Assembly (NCBI GenBank): GCA_050290865.1
Contig: JBNKIW010000001.1
Span: 124,001-188,000, forward strand
Length of the DNA: 64,000 nucleotides
Origin: JARRLC01 sp050290865
GTDB lineage: Bacteria; Pseudomonadota; Alphaproteobacteria; Rhizobiales; Rhodomicrobiaceae
Reading direction: 5' to 3'
Positions within the stretch are counted from its first letter, which is position 1; each line of letters opens with the position of its first letter. A program made the position numbers and the translations under genes. A model generated the notes under the pieces. It did no database searches. It was not told where the DNA came from and was given only the letters and a program-made list of their open reading frames with translations. Positions 1-9,763 of this stretch are shown here, piece by piece.

Positions 1-869
1 GCGCCATTTTTTCACTCGCCCCGTTGCGGGCCGAGGAGGTGAGGACCGATCACCAGGGCCTCGATGTCACCGGCGAACTCAGCATCGCATCCGGCGAATC
101 GCTGAAGCAGGATGGCGTGGTGCTGCTCGTCCATGGCTCGCTCGGCCATGACCGGATGGAGATCATATCGGCGCAGCAGGAGCTTTTGCGCGAGGCGGGC
201 ATCAATTCGCTGGCGATCACGCTGAGCCTCGGGCTGAACGAGCGCCGGGGCATGTTCGATTGCTCCATCGAGCAGGACCATCGCAACGAGGATGCCGCCG
301 AGGAGATCCGCAGCTGGGTGGACTGGCTGAAAGCGCAGGGTGTGACCAATATCGTCCTCGCCGGTCACTCGCGCGGCGGTAATCAGGCGGCGATCTACGC
401 CGCCAAATATCTGGACAAGGCGGTCCGCAAGCTCGTGCTGATCGCACCGCTCGCCCAGACCGCGGGCAGCGCGGCCAGCGACTACGAACAGCGCTTCCGC
501 AAACCCTTGCAGCCGACGCTCGAGGAAGCGGAAAGACGTGTGGCCGAAGACAACTCCACCTCGCTGCTCACCGGCGTGGGATTTCTCAATTGCGACAATG
601 CGCGTGTGACCGCGGCAGCCTTCGTCAATTATTACGGCCCCAATCAGAACCTCTACACGCCGAGCCTGCTGCCATTCCTGAAGATCCCCACGCTTATCGT
701 AGCGGGCGAGTTGGATCCGCTCACCGCCGAACTGACGCCTGCGATTGAGGGCATTCCCGACCGCAAGACCATCACCTTCAGGATAATCCCCGGCGCGGAC
801 CATTATTTCCGCGACCTCGCCGCGGAAGATTTATCCCGTGAAATCAAGGGATTCGTGCTGCAGAAATAG
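1..869 (+). CDS. Secreted alpha/beta hydrolase (DUF3530-like or similar), 5' end cut by window edge
   Basis: The reading frame is open from the first bases of the window and ends at 869, so the true start lies outside. The first visible residues (AIFSLAPLRAEE) look like the end of a signal peptide with a cleavage site before the EE, so the protein is probably exported. An alpha/beta hydrolase fold is shown by a nucleophile elbow GHSRGG, an oxyanion-side VHGSLGH, a late Asp in GELDPLT and a catalytic His in GADHYF. The substrate is unknown. A start at the TTG at position 24 is possible but would cut through the signal peptide, so I reject it. It is followed by an 80-bp gap and a GTPase gene on the same strand. 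Confidence 0.75.
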   Translation, partial: AIFSLAPLRAEEVRTDHQGLDVTGELSIASGESLKQDGVVLLVHGSLGHDRMEIISAQQELLREAGINSLAITLSLGLNERRGMFDCSIEQDHRNEDAAEEIRSWVDWLKAQGVTNIVLAGHSRGGNQAAIYAAKYLDKAVRKLVLIAPLAQTAGSAASDYEQRFRKPLQPTLEEAERRVAEDNSTSLLTGVGFLNCDNARVTAAAFVNYYGPNQNLYTPSLLPFLKIPTLIVAGELDPLTAELTPAIEGIPDRKTITFRIIPGADHYFRDLAAEDLSREIKGFVLQK

Positions 870-949
870 CGCATCGCGGCGCGCGGAGACACCGGGCAGA
901 GCACGATCTCCAACTGCGCCGGACCGGGGCGTGGCGACAGGGGCGGCCC

Positions 950-2611
950 ATGCGGACGGACAAGCGAATCGAAACGGCATTCCTTGACGCCGGTGACGTG
1001 CGGCCTCTGCTGCTCGCGTCATCAGCGCACGAACTGGCACGGCTCCGCGAGGCGCTGGGCTGGCAGGCCGCGGGCCTCGACGCCGGAGCGCTCGCCGGTC
1101 TGGTCGAAGCGCGGATCGGCGCCGGGCTGGCCGGCGCGGAGGGACCGCTCCTGTTCCGTCTGGCGTCGTGGGCGGCACTGCGGCTGGGCGCGATGGCGGC
1201 GCCACCCTCTCTGGATGCGGCCGACGCGGAGATCATGCGCCTCGCCCCCGATTCGCCTAAACTGAGCGCGGGCGGCGACGCAGATCTTCTGCGGCTGGCG
1301 CTGGCGATCGCACGGCTGCGGCAGAAGAAGATGAGACGCCTGCGTTTCTGGCAGCCGCTCCTCGACCGTCTTGCGGGCCGCGAAACCGCTCCCGTCCACA
1401 CGCCGCGCCCGGCACCGCCGCCGGTCAGGGACAGAACGCACGCTCCGGCCGCGCATGAGGACGACGCGCTGTGGGAGACCATCAAGGGTGCCGCGGGCCG
1501 TCTGCCGCTCTCGCTGTGGGAAGAGAAATTGAAGGAAACGCGCGAAAATATCGGCCGCTTCAACATCATCGTCGCCGGGCGGACGGGCGTCGGCAAGACG
1601 ACGCTGATCGGTGCCATTTTCGGTCACGACGTCGGCGACACGCTGATGGGCCGGCCGCGAACGCGCGGGCGCATCTGGTATCCCGAGCAGCCCGGCGAGA
1701 CCGACATCTTGAGGCTCTGCGACACCGAAGGGCTGGAGATGGAGCGCTATGCGGAGACACTCGACGGCCTGAGACGCGAAATCGAGGCGCGCAATGGCTC
1801 GCGTGACCCGTTCGACCACATCCATGTCGCCTGGCTGCTAATCGACGAGCCGTCGCTCACCGTGCAACCCGGCGAGGAGGCGCTGGTCAAACTCCTCGGC
1901 GAGGCGGGCGTGCCGGTCATCACCGTGCTCACCAAGGCCGGTATGGCGCCCGCGTTCAAAGCCAAGGTCGAAGAACTGCTGCCCGGCGTGCGCGCCGTGA
2001 TTCGCGTGCGGGCCAGCCCCATCGAAATTGAAGGCCAGATCTTCGCCGAGATGGGCCTGGACGAACTGATGCAGGCCACGCAAGCCGTCATCCCAAGCGC
2101 GGTCGAGGCCGCATGGCATCTGGCGTCGCGCAATCTGGCGGCGATGACACGGCGCGCGGAACAGACCGTCAGGCGGGCGGCGGCAGCGGCGGGTGCGGCG
2201 GGCGCAACCCCGATCCCCATCGCCGATGCCGCGGGTGTTTTCGGGGTGCAGGCGGGCATGATCATAGCCGTCAGCCTGCAAATGGGCGTGAGACTGCGGC
2301 GCTCCGACCTTCAGGCCATGGCCGTTACGCTTCTCGGCGCGCTCGGCCTGACGGCGGGCGGACGCTTCATCGCCGGATTCTTCGCCAAATTGATTCCCGG
2401 CCTGGGCTCGATCGCTGGGTCGGCGCTGACCGGCACGGCGGCGGCGACTCTCACCTACGGGCTGGGACGCGCCTATATCGAGTATCTGCGGACGTTTCAC
2501 GCCCAGCACCACCGCATGCCCGACGCGGACGAGCTGGTTTCCGGTTTCCACATCTTCTGGGATCGTTGGAAAAATAAAGAAGAAACTCCGCCGCCGCCGC
2601 CAACATCTTGA
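950..2611 (+). CDS. GTPase of the Era/dynamin-like group with C-terminal DUF697-like membrane region
   Basis: This is a 553-residue protein with a clear G domain in its middle: P-loop GRTGVGKTT at about residues 210-218, G3 DTEG at about 258-261, and TKAG at about 328-331 in place of NKxD. The first 190 residues are Arg/Ala-rich and helical, without a recognised domain. The C-terminal third holds hydrophobic, Gly/Ala-rich helices (about 425-510) resembling DUF697, which usually sits in or on the inner membrane. The family is linked to envelope or stress functions, but the exact role here is not known. The ATG at 950 follows a GGGGCGG stretch. It is not obviously in an operon. Confidence 0.8.
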   Translation: MRTDKRIETAFLDAGDVRPLLLASSAHELARLREALGWQAAGLDAGALAGLVEARIGAGLAGAEGPLLFRLASWAALRLGAMAAPPSLDAADAEIMRLAPDSPKLSAGGDADLLRLALAIARLRQKKMRRLRFWQPLLDRLAGRETAPVHTPRPAPPPVRDRTHAPAAHEDDALWETIKGAAGRLPLSLWEEKLKETRENIGRFNIIVAGRTGVGKTTLIGAIFGHDVGDTLMGRPRTRGRIWYPEQPGETDILRLCDTEGLEMERYAETLDGLRREIEARNGSRDPFDHIHVAWLLIDEPSLTVQPGEEALVKLLGEAGVPVITVLTKAGMAPAFKAKVEELLPGVRAVIRVRASPIEIEGQIFAEMGLDELMQATQAVIPSAVEAAWHLASRNLAAMTRRAEQTVRRAAAAAGAAGATPIPIADAAGVFGVQAGMIIAVSLQMGVRLRRSDLQAMAVTLLGALGLTAGGRFIAGFFAKLIPGLGSIAGSALTGTAAATLTYGLGRAYIEYLRTFHAQHHRMPDADELVSGFHIFWDRWKNKEETPPPPPTS

Positions 2612-2760
2612 ATGCACGGATGTTATGGATAAACGCGCTTTGCTTTTGCTTGCCGCCCGGGCGGAAACTGGAGAGAAATGTGCGAAATCCCACTAGACAT
2701 ACTCGCACCCCAAAGGTAGGGACTGGCATGAATTTCTGCATAGAGAGTGAGTGACGGACG

Positions 2761-3162
2761 ATGCCGAAGGCCATGAAGATCGGATATGATGCGCTGGTCG
2801 AGGCGGCCCGGCGCAAAATCGAGGAGATCAGTCCCGAGGAACTCATGGAACTGAGGACCAGAGGCGACGTAGTCCTCGTGGACGTGCGCGACATTCGCGA
2901 GGTCGAGCGCGACGGCCAGATTCCCGGCTCGGTGCATTGCCCGCGCGGCATGCTGGAATTCTGGATCGACCCCGCCAGCCCCTATTTCAAACCCGTTTTC
3001 GGCGAGCCGGTTCGCCTCATCTTCTATTGCGCGCTCGACTGGCGCTCGGCCCTGTGCACGCAGACCGCGCAGCAGATGGGGCTCGACAATGTCGCTCATC
3101 TGAAGGGCGGGCTCAAAGCCTGGAAGGCCGCAGGCGGAGCCGTGGAAACGCGCGCGACATGA
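2761..3162 (+). CDS. Rhodanese-like domain protein
   Basis: A single rhodanese domain fills the 133 residues. The typical early block VVLVDVRDIREVE and the active-site loop FYCALDWRSA, with the sulfur-carrying Cys, are visible, followed by the closing helix GLKAWKAAGG. Such proteins transfer sulfane sulfur to cyanide or thiols in the cytoplasm; the physiological acceptor is not evident. The active-site loop is CALDWRS, close to the common CxxGxRS pattern but with Asp-Trp in place of the usual glycine. The start follows a purine-rich AGAGAGTGAGTGACGG. It stands alone between the GTPase gene and leuB. Confidence 0.85.
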   Translation: MPKAMKIGYDALVEAARRKIEEISPEELMELRTRGDVVLVDVRDIREVERDGQIPGSVHCPRGMLEFWIDPASPYFKPVFGEPVRLIFYCALDWRSALCTQTAQQMGLDNVAHLKGGLKAWKAAGGAVETRAT

Positions 3163-3405
3163 CTGCCGGACGCGCCAAGCGCAGGCGGGGCCCCGATTCA
3201 GGCGCCTTTCCCGGCCAGTCAACGCGGCGTAGCACCGCAATTCCCGGTCATTCACACGATTTTTCTGTGCAAGGAAATCACAGTTTCGCCGCTGTCGCCC
3301 TCAAAACGCGGGTTTGCGTCTTGCTCCTCGTGGCGTTTGCCGTTAGCAAAAGTTAATGATGGGTTAGAGCCTGCGGCCGCGGGCCGTCTGGGTACGGGAT
3401 TCTTC

Positions 3406-4515
3406 ATGCCGACATATGATTTATTGCTGCTGCCGGGCGACGGAATCGGTCCGGAGGTGATGGACGAGGTGGAACGCGTCGTCCAGTGGCTGACGGCGCG
3501 GGGCCGTGCGACCTTCAATCTCGAGAAGGACCTCGTCGGCGGCGCAGCGTATGACGCGCATGGCGGGGCTGTGTCGGACGCGACCATGGCCAAGGCGATG
3601 ACGGCCGATGCCGTGATCTTCGGCGCCGTCGGCGGTCCGAAATGGGACAACGTTCCGTATGAGAAGCGGCCGGAGGCAGGCCTCCTGCGCCTGCGCAAGG
3701 ACATGGAACTGTTCGCCAATCTGCGTCCCGCCGTCTGCTATCCGGCCCTGGCCGATGCTTCCTCCTTGAAGCGCGAACTGGTCGAAGGGCTCGACCTGAT
3801 GATCGTGCGCGAGCTGACCGGCGGCGTTTATTTCGGCGAGCCGAAGGAGATCGTCACGCTGGAGAACGGCGAGCAGCGCGCTGTCGACACCCAGGTCTAC
3901 ACGACCAGCGAAATCGAGCGAATCGCCCGCGTGGCTTTCGAGCTGGCGCGCAAACGCCGCAACACGGTCGCCTCGGCCGAGAAGCGCAATGTCATGCGCA
4001 CGGGCGTGCTCTGGAATCAAGTGGTGACGAAAGTGCACCGCGAGGAATTCTCCGATGTCGAGTTGACGCACATCCTTGCCGACAACTGCGCGATGCAGCT
4101 CGTGCGTGCGCCGAAGCAGTTCGACGTCATCGTCACCGACAATCTTTTCGGCGACATGCTGTCCGACGAGGCGGCCATGGCCACGGGATCGCTCGGCATG
4201 CTGCCGTCGGCCTCGCTCGGCGCGCCCGATGCTTCAGGCAAGCGCCGCGCGCTCTACGAGCCGGTCCACGGCAGCGCACCGGACATTGCGGGCAAGGGCA
4301 TTGCCAATCCTATCGCTGTCATTGCCAGCTTCGGCATGGCGCTGCGCTACTCCTTCGGCATGGGGGCCGAGGCCGACATGCTGGATACGGCCATCGCCAA
4401 CGTTCTGGCGAAGGAACTGCGCACTGGCGACATCATGCAGGAGGGCATGCGGCAGGTCTCGACGGCGGGGATGGGCGAGGCCATTATTGGGGAGCTTGAC
4501 GCGCTCGCGGCATGA
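3406..4515 (+). CDS. leuB: 3-isopropylmalate dehydrogenase
   Basis: LeuB oxidises and decarboxylates (2R,3S)-3-isopropylmalate to 2-oxoisocaproate with NAD+ in leucine synthesis. The 369-residue protein has the family landmarks: LPGDGIGPEV at the N-terminus, the substrate loop LRLRKDMELFANLRP, RELTGGVYFGEP, the metal-binding TDNLFGDMLSDE and the NAD-binding YEPVHGSAPDIAGKGIANP. I chose the ATG at 3406 because the protein begins MPTYDLLLLPGD as in homologues; the frame opens further upstream but without similarity. No other leu genes lie nearby, which is common in alphaproteobacteria. About 240 bp of non-coding DNA precede it. Confidence 0.95.
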   Translation: MPTYDLLLLPGDGIGPEVMDEVERVVQWLTARGRATFNLEKDLVGGAAYDAHGGAVSDATMAKAMTADAVIFGAVGGPKWDNVPYEKRPEAGLLRLRKDMELFANLRPAVCYPALADASSLKRELVEGLDLMIVRELTGGVYFGEPKEIVTLENGEQRAVDTQVYTTSEIERIARVAFELARKRRNTVASAEKRNVMRTGVLWNQVVTKVHREEFSDVELTHILADNCAMQLVRAPKQFDVIVTDNLFGDMLSDEAAMATGSLGMLPSASLGAPDASGKRRALYEPVHGSAPDIAGKGIANPIAVIASFGMALRYSFGMGAEADMLDTAIANVLAKELRTGDIMQEGMRQVSTAGMGEAIIGELDALAA

Positions 4516-4588
4516 TCGCTCCGGCCCGCGCGAACCGCGGGCGGGGATGGGGAGACGCGCTCAGGCGGATTAGAGAGGCAAGCGGGCG

Positions 4589-5410
4589 ATGACCGACCAC
4601 TTCAGCGTCATCGGGTTCAACGCTGGCTCGGCGGAAGAGCTGGCGGATCTGGTCAGCAAGCTGCCCGAATCGGGCGGACAGTCCCAGCCATGCGCACCGG
4701 GCTACTACTATCGCTGGCGGGCGGACGCCGGACCGGAACTCTGGATCCACATGGCGAAAGAGACGCAGGGCAAGGAGGATCGCCTCTCCATCGTCGGCGT
4801 CACGCCCTATTTCGGCGGTGCCAGCCGCATGAATGTGCGCATCATGAGAAAGCGGCGGCGGCCCAGTGACAACGCCTTCGAGGGAGCCGTTTTCGTCGAG
4901 GTGGAGCCGGGACCGCGCCCGCGTCAATGCGCGACGGTCGCGCTCATTGATCTGGTGGACTACGCCTGCTGGGCGAATCGCGTGGCACCGTTTCTGGCGC
5001 AGGCGCAAGTCGCGGCGTTCCCGCACGATCTTGTCGTTTTCCCGAGCGAAGAAGCCTTCAACCGGGTCCAGGCGCAGGAGGCCGTGAAGTTCGCACCGGA
5101 GGCCTTTTTCGCCAGCGGGCTTTTCTCGACGGCCGACGATGGCGGGCAGGCCGTGTTCCACGATCCGAGCGACGACGAGTTCGATGCCGTGTCGAAAGCG
5201 TTTTTCACCGGGCGCGTGCTGGCGTCGGAGCAGCGCCAGAACAGCGTCACCGGCCAGACCTTTCACTCCGCGCTGGTGAAGACGCTCGGCGGCACAATCG
5301 ACATCGTCGCGGATACGCGCCAGGTGCAGGGCGAAATGCGCCCCGGGAGCATCGTCCAGGGTGAATTCTGGCTCTGCGCGCGCCTGATCGAAGGCAACGG
5401 TCAGGGTTGA
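4589..5410 (+). CDS. Hypothetical protein, 273 aa
   Basis: I do not recognise a family. The protein is soluble, acidic and without signal peptide, membrane segments or obvious catalytic motifs. A Trp/Tyr-rich early stretch (about residues 32-50: PGYYYRWRADAGPELWIH) and a repeated pattern of short beta-like segments suggest a beta-rich fold. It follows leuB by about 70 bp on the same strand and could be co-transcribed. Codon use matches the neighbouring genes, so I regard it as a genuine gene. Confidence 0.7.
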   Translation: MTDHFSVIGFNAGSAEELADLVSKLPESGGQSQPCAPGYYYRWRADAGPELWIHMAKETQGKEDRLSIVGVTPYFGGASRMNVRIMRKRRRPSDNAFEGAVFVEVEPGPRPRQCATVALIDLVDYACWANRVAPFLAQAQVAAFPHDLVVFPSEEAFNRVQAQEAVKFAPEAFFASGLFSTADDGGQAVFHDPSDDEFDAVSKAFFTGRVLASEQRQNSVTGQTFHSALVKTLGGTIDIVADTRQVQGEMRPGSIVQGEFWLCARLIEGNGQG

Positions 5411-5506
5411 ACATCAGTTGCGGTAATTGCTTCCTGGTTTGCTGTATCATGATGGCCAGTCCGCTGGGCGGAAGCGGCTGACCGGCAATTGAGGACTCAT
5501 TTGTTA

Positions 5507-6559
5507 ATGGCATTTGTCAAGGCGGCGCCGGGAACGGCGCTGGCGCTGGCAGTGGCCGTCGTGGGCGGCTGGGTGTTCAATCATATGCACTTGCCCGCCG
5601 CCTGGCTGACCGGCAGCATGATTTCCGTGGCATTGCTCGCGATGCTCAAGGCGGCGCCCGTGGCCCTGCCCGCCGCCGCGCGAAGCCCCCTCTTCGCGCT
5701 GATGGGGATATCCATGGGCACGGCATTCACGCCGGAGACCTTGACGAGCATGTTCAAATGGCCCGTGAGCATCGCCAGTCTCATGGCGACCGTCGCGCTG
5801 GTCATCGTCGCCTGCGTGACCTTCCTCATTCTCCACGCCAAATGGGACCGCGCAACGGCCTTTTTCGCCGTCGTGCCGGGGGCGCTCTCCACCGTGCTCA
5901 TCCTCGCCATGCGGAGTCCGGCGAACACGGGACTGGTGATCCTGGCGCAAAGCGTCCGTCTGTTCGCGCTCCTGGCGCTGCTGCCGATCGTCGTCACCGC
6001 GACCGTTCCGGGCGGGATGGGAGCGGCACCGGGCGCCGGCGCCGAGCCGCTTCTCCTGAGCCGCGACGCCATCGCCGGGCAAATTCTCGCCGGGGGCGCG
6101 CTCGGCTATCTCTTGGAAAAGCTGCGTTTTCCGGCCGGGCTGTTCGTGGGCGCCATGGCTGGCAGCGCCGTCCTGCATCTCACCGGGCTCGTTTCCGGGC
6201 GGATGCCGCAGGAGATTCTCATCCCCTGCCAGGTGCTCCTCGGCGCTTTCATCGGTATCCGTTTCCGTGACACCGATCTGTCGCTGTTTCGCCAGGCCCT
6301 CAAGCCGTCGGCAGGGGCGTTCTCGATCGCGCTTCTGATTTCAGGCGCGGCGGCGGCGGGCGTGGCGGCACTTCTGCATATGCCGCTGGGGACGGTGCTG
6401 GTCGCCTTCGCGCCGGGCGGCATCGAAGCGATGTCGGTGCTCGCCTTCGTACTGGGGCTCGACGCAGCATTCGTCGGCGTGCATCAGCTCGCGCGGTTCA
6501 TCGGGATTTCGCTGATGCTGCCGGTGGCGGCGAAGTTCTATATCGGCGAGGGCAAGTAG
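5507..6559 (+). CDS. AbrB family membrane protein
   Basis: The protein is almost entirely hydrophobic with roughly ten predicted membrane helices arranged as two similar halves, the layout of the AbrB/duplication membrane family (not the Bacillus AbrB DNA-binding protein). Conserved family features include the HLPAAWLTGSM block near the N-terminus, PGALSTV in the first half and APGGIEAMS in the second. Members are thought to be inner-membrane transporters or regulators of ammonia-related functions; the substrate is not known. I prefer the ATG at 5507 with GAGGA 11 bases upstream over a TTG six codons earlier. It converges with the phosphofructokinase gene. Confidence 0.85.
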   Translation: MAFVKAAPGTALALAVAVVGGWVFNHMHLPAAWLTGSMISVALLAMLKAAPVALPAAARSPLFALMGISMGTAFTPETLTSMFKWPVSIASLMATVALVIVACVTFLILHAKWDRATAFFAVVPGALSTVLILAMRSPANTGLVILAQSVRLFALLALLPIVVTATVPGGMGAAPGAGAEPLLLSRDAIAGQILAGGALGYLLEKLRFPAGLFVGAMAGSAVLHLTGLVSGRMPQEILIPCQVLLGAFIGIRFRDTDLSLFRQALKPSAGAFSIALLISGAAAAGVAALLHMPLGTVLVAFAPGGIEAMSVLAFVLGLDAAFVGVHQLARFIGISLMLPVAAKFYIGEGK

Positions 6560-6610
6560 GGCGCCCTCAACCGCGCAAGCAAGAGGCCGAAGAAGGGGGA
6601 GGAGACGGGG

Positions 6611-7840
6611 TCAGTGCGGCCCCGCATCCGCCTTTCCACCCTTCGGCTGGCCGATGGCGGCGAGCATCTCGCCGAACCATGGCGTATCGATATCGAACGG
6701 CTTGCCGCCTTTGACGCGCGGAAACTCGACGGCGCGCAGTTCGTCGCCCCGCTCCTCGTCATTGCCAATGAGACCGGATTGGCCGCGCAGCCCGCAATCC
6801 ACCGCCAGATCGACCATCGTCCTGATCAGCTTCAGGTCTTCGGCATTGGCCTTCGACGAGCGGCAGAAGTAGCCGGACTTCTGCACCAGCGTCTTGTCGG
6901 CGCCGATCAGCTCGGCGAACTGCTTGCCGAACCAGTTGCCGACATTGACGCTGTCCAGCGTGACATGGCCGAAGGCGTCGCGCTCCACCGCCTCGCCTGC
7001 GCGCTGCATCTCGGCGACGATCTCGGTCACGCCCGCGCCCTCGCTGATGAAGATGTTCACGGCGTCCTTGGTGTCCATGACATGCCGCAGGCGCGCGGCC
7101 TCGGCGGCGATGTCGATCTGCATCTCGGGCACGAAGACGGCGTCGATGTCCTTCTTCTCGCGGCCGAGATTGAAAGCCGGGACCATGTCGAGCTTCGCCA
7201 GACGCTCGCGGTAGACGCGCGCCGTCGCCGCCGTCAGCCAGCCGCAGTTGCGGCCCATGACCTCGTGAATGACCAGCGAGCGCGTGCTGGTGCTCTGCTC
7301 GTTGACGACGTTTTCAAAGAAGATGGCGCCCTGCTCCGTGGCCGTATCGGCGCCCAGGGACTGGCGGACCGGCACGATGTCGTTGTCGATGGTCTTGGGC
7401 AGGCCGACCACGGTGAGCTTGTAGCCATTCTCCTCAAGGAAGGCGGCGAGCGCGGCGGCCATGGTGCTGGTGTCGTCGCCGCCGATGGTGTGGAGAATGG
7501 TCACACCGTCGCGCATGAGCTGGTCGGCGGCCACCTTCAGCGGATTCTCGCCCTCCTTCACCAGCCCGCGCTTCACGCAGTTGGCGACGTTGGTCAGCTT
7601 CACGCGGCTGTTGCCGAGCGGCGACCCTCCGTGGCGGTGAAGAATATGCGCCTGGCTGCGCGCCTCCGGCGTGACCTCGATCGACCGGCCGAGCAGCAGT
7701 CCTTTATAGCCGTTGAGATACCCGATCATGGAGGCGTCGGGCGCGAGCTGGGTGTAGCGTTCGATCAATCCGCCAACTGCGGACGACAGACAGGGGGCGA
7801 GGCCCCCGGCGGTGAGCATGGCGACGCGATGGGCGGACAT
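6611..7840 (-). CDS. Pyrophosphate-dependent 6-phosphofructokinase
   Basis: This enzyme phosphorylates fructose 6-phosphate with pyrophosphate, a reversible glycolytic step. The family signature is clear: the N-terminal TAGGLAPC, the donor-site IGGDDTSTMA, where an Asp follows GGD as in PPi-dependent enzymes rather than the Gly of ATP-dependent ones, and the catalytic PKTIDND. It has 409 residues. I prefer the ATG at 7840, which has GGAG eight bases upstream, over an in-frame ATG at 7864 with no ribosome binding site. It is divergent from the asmA-like gene, with about 200 bp between them. Confidence 0.92.
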   Translation of the reverse strand: MSAHRVAMLTAGGLAPCLSSAVGGLIERYTQLAPDASMIGYLNGYKGLLLGRSIEVTPEARSQAHILHRHGGSPLGNSRVKLTNVANCVKRGLVKEGENPLKVAADQLMRDGVTILHTIGGDDTSTMAAALAAFLEENGYKLTVVGLPKTIDNDIVPVRQSLGADTATEQGAIFFENVVNEQSTSTRSLVIHEVMGRNCGWLTAATARVYRERLAKLDMVPAFNLGREKKDIDAVFVPEMQIDIAAEAARLRHVMDTKDAVNIFISEGAGVTEIVAEMQRAGEAVERDAFGHVTLDSVNVGNWFGKQFAELIGADKTLVQKSGYFCRSSKANAEDLKLIRTMVDLAVDCGLRGQSGLIGNDEERGDELRAVEFPRVKGGKPFDIDTPWFGEMLAAIGQPKGGKADAGPH

Positions 7841-8044
7841 GGACAGCTCCGTTTCAGCGATCATTGCGGCGGAGATTACCCAATCTGGTGGAAAAGGTCC
7901 AAGACCTGGTGCAAGTTTTCAGAAAGAAACGGGGCGAAAAGCCGCGCGAATGCGCTTGGACGTGCAAATTTTCCATTTCGCCATGGAAGCGCTCAAAACT
8001 GCGCTATAGTTGCGGCAATCGCAAACACCCAACCTGTGAGGCTC

Positions 8045-9763
8045 ATGAGGAAGCTTTCCGCCGCTATCGCGGTCATCGCCGCAAGTCTCGCCCTGGCCGT
8101 GCTTGTCCTGCCGCGGGTGGTGCCGCAGGATTATGTCCGAGAGCGAATCAATACTGTCCTGGCGCGGTCGAGTGGCCTGCGGCTGGAGAAGACGCGGCAT
8201 ATCGCCTTGTCACTATTCCCGCCGGGTCTCACCGTGGAAGGCGCTGTCGTGACACTGCCGCCCCGCGCCCTTGCTCCTGCCGTCCGCGCCGAGCGAATCT
8301 TCGCGGCGGTCAGGCCGTCATCAATTCTGGGAAAGCGGCTCACCGTCAGCCGGGTGGTGATCACGCGGCCCCGAATCATGATTCGCGACAGCACGACGGG
8401 TCTGAATGGCGATGGCGCCGTCCGGCTCGCCGTTTTGCAGAACTCGGACATCCTCAGCGACGATACGCCGCTGGCCGCGCGGGCCATGCGGCCCCGCCTT
8501 GTGAAACTGCCGACGGCCGACATCGAGGTCATCGACGGCACGCTGCAACCGGCGGGCGCAAGACATATCCATCTGCTGCTGCACAGACCCGAGGAAAACG
8601 GTCCGGCCTTGCTCACTGGCACGATGCAGGTGCAGGGCGAGGAAATCCGTCTGGAGGCCAGCGCGGCCGAGCCGGATGGCGCCAACGCCGCCGCCCCGGT
8701 GCAGGTCCGTATCCGGTCGCGCGCCTTTCATTGGACGCTGAACGGCACTCTGAGCCTGCGGCGCGTGCTCCGCTTCTCCGGTGCGACACGCCTTGAGGTG
8801 CAATCCGGTCCGGCGCTGGCGGCATGGCTCGGAGGAGCCAAGGTGCTCGCCAGCCTCGACCGCTCGGCCTTCGACGGGCGCGTGGAGATTTCCCCCGTTG
8901 GACTGACCCTGGCCAACGCGCGGATCACGGCGCCCGGCGCGGATGGCGTGCTCGACGCCGGGATCGATTTCGGCGGCAAAGCTCATGTCACTCTGAAGAC
9001 CCTGTCGCTGCATGGCGGGCGGGGGCACGGCCGCGTGACACTGGATACCACCGAGCCGGGGACTGCCGTGCTGTCCGGCGTGATGGAAGTATCGAATGTC
9101 GATGCGCTGGCGCTCTCCACGAGTGTCTCTAGTTTCGACTGGATATCGGGCCGGGCGAACGCATCGGTGCAGTTCGCCGGCGGTGGCCGGACGCTTGCGG
9201 AAATCGCCGGAACGCTGACGGGGCGGGCCCGCGTCTCGGTGACGCATGGCGCTCTTGAGGGGCTGGACTTGCCGCTGATCGTGACCAGGGTGAATGAGGG
9301 CGAATTCGGCAAATGGCGGCGCGAGCCGGGGCGGCGGACGGAGTTCGACAGCTTCTCCGCCACCTTCACGCTGAACAAGGGGGTCGCGTCCACCCGCGAC
9401 ATGACGCTGACCGGCCGGAATGTCACCGCGACCGGGGAAGGCGAGGCCAGCATCCCGGAACAGCGGCTCAACTACCGGTTGCGCACGAAGGTGACGGCGC
9501 GCGCGGAGGCGTCGGCGGAGGGCGGCAAGGCGGCGGCTCTCGACCTGCCGCTGGTGGTGAAAGGCGACTGGCGAAAACCCGATATCCGCCCCGACGTCAG
9601 CAGGGCGCTGGAAGACAAGGACGCTCTTGCCGCCAACGCCAAGCTGCTCGGCAAATCCGTGGAGAAACTCACAAACGGCAAGGTCAAGGCCACGGATTTC
9701 CGCAAGACCATCGACGCCCTTTTCGGCAGGAAGAAAAAGACACGCGACAAGACACAGGAGTAG
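8045..9763 (+). CDS. AsmA family protein
   Basis: A 572-residue envelope protein with an N-terminal membrane anchor (residues 5-25) followed by a long beta-rich periplasmic part. The beginning (VVPQDYVRERINTVLARSSGLRLE) and the C-terminal block with INYRLR-like strands, LDLPLVVKGDWRKPDIRPDVS, are typical of AsmA. Members are implicated in outer membrane assembly and lipid transport between membranes. The ATG at 8045 has GAGG close upstream. The same frame stays open for 1.4 kb upstream, but that part is antisense to the phosphofructokinase gene and is not coding. Confidence 0.85.
   Translation: MRKLSAAIAVIAASLALAVLVLPRVVPQDYVRERINTVLARSSGLRLEKTRHIALSLFPPGLTVEGAVVTLPPRALAPAVRAERIFAAVRPSSILGKRLTVSRVVITRPRIMIRDSTTGLNGDGAVRLAVLQNSDILSDDTPLAARAMRPRLVKLPTADIEVIDGTLQPAGARHIHLLLHRPEENGPALLTGTMQVQGEEIRLEASAAEPDGANAAAPVQVRIRSRAFHWTLNGTLSLRRVLRFSGATRLEVQSGPALAAWLGGAKVLASLDRSAFDGRVEISPVGLTLANARITAPGADGVLDAGIDFGGKAHVTLKTLSLHGGRGHGRVTLDTTEPGTAVLSGVMEVSNVDALALSTSVSSFDWISGRANASVQFAGGGRTLAEIAGTLTGRARVSVTHGALEGLDLPLIVTRVNEGEFGKWRREPGRRTEFDSFSATFTLNKGVASTRDMTLTGRNVTATGEGEASIPEQRLNYRLRTKVTARAEASAEGGKAAALDLPLVVKGDWRKPDIRPDVSRALEDKDALAANAKLLGKSVEKLTNGKVKATDFRKTIDALFGRKKKTRDKTQE

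Noticed and set aside
6614..8044. Long open frame on the plus strand directly in front of and in frame with the AsmA gene
   Set aside because: It is the antisense of the phosphofructokinase gene; its sequence is Arg/Asp/His/Gln-rich without similarity, and the AsmA signal anchor starts at 8045.
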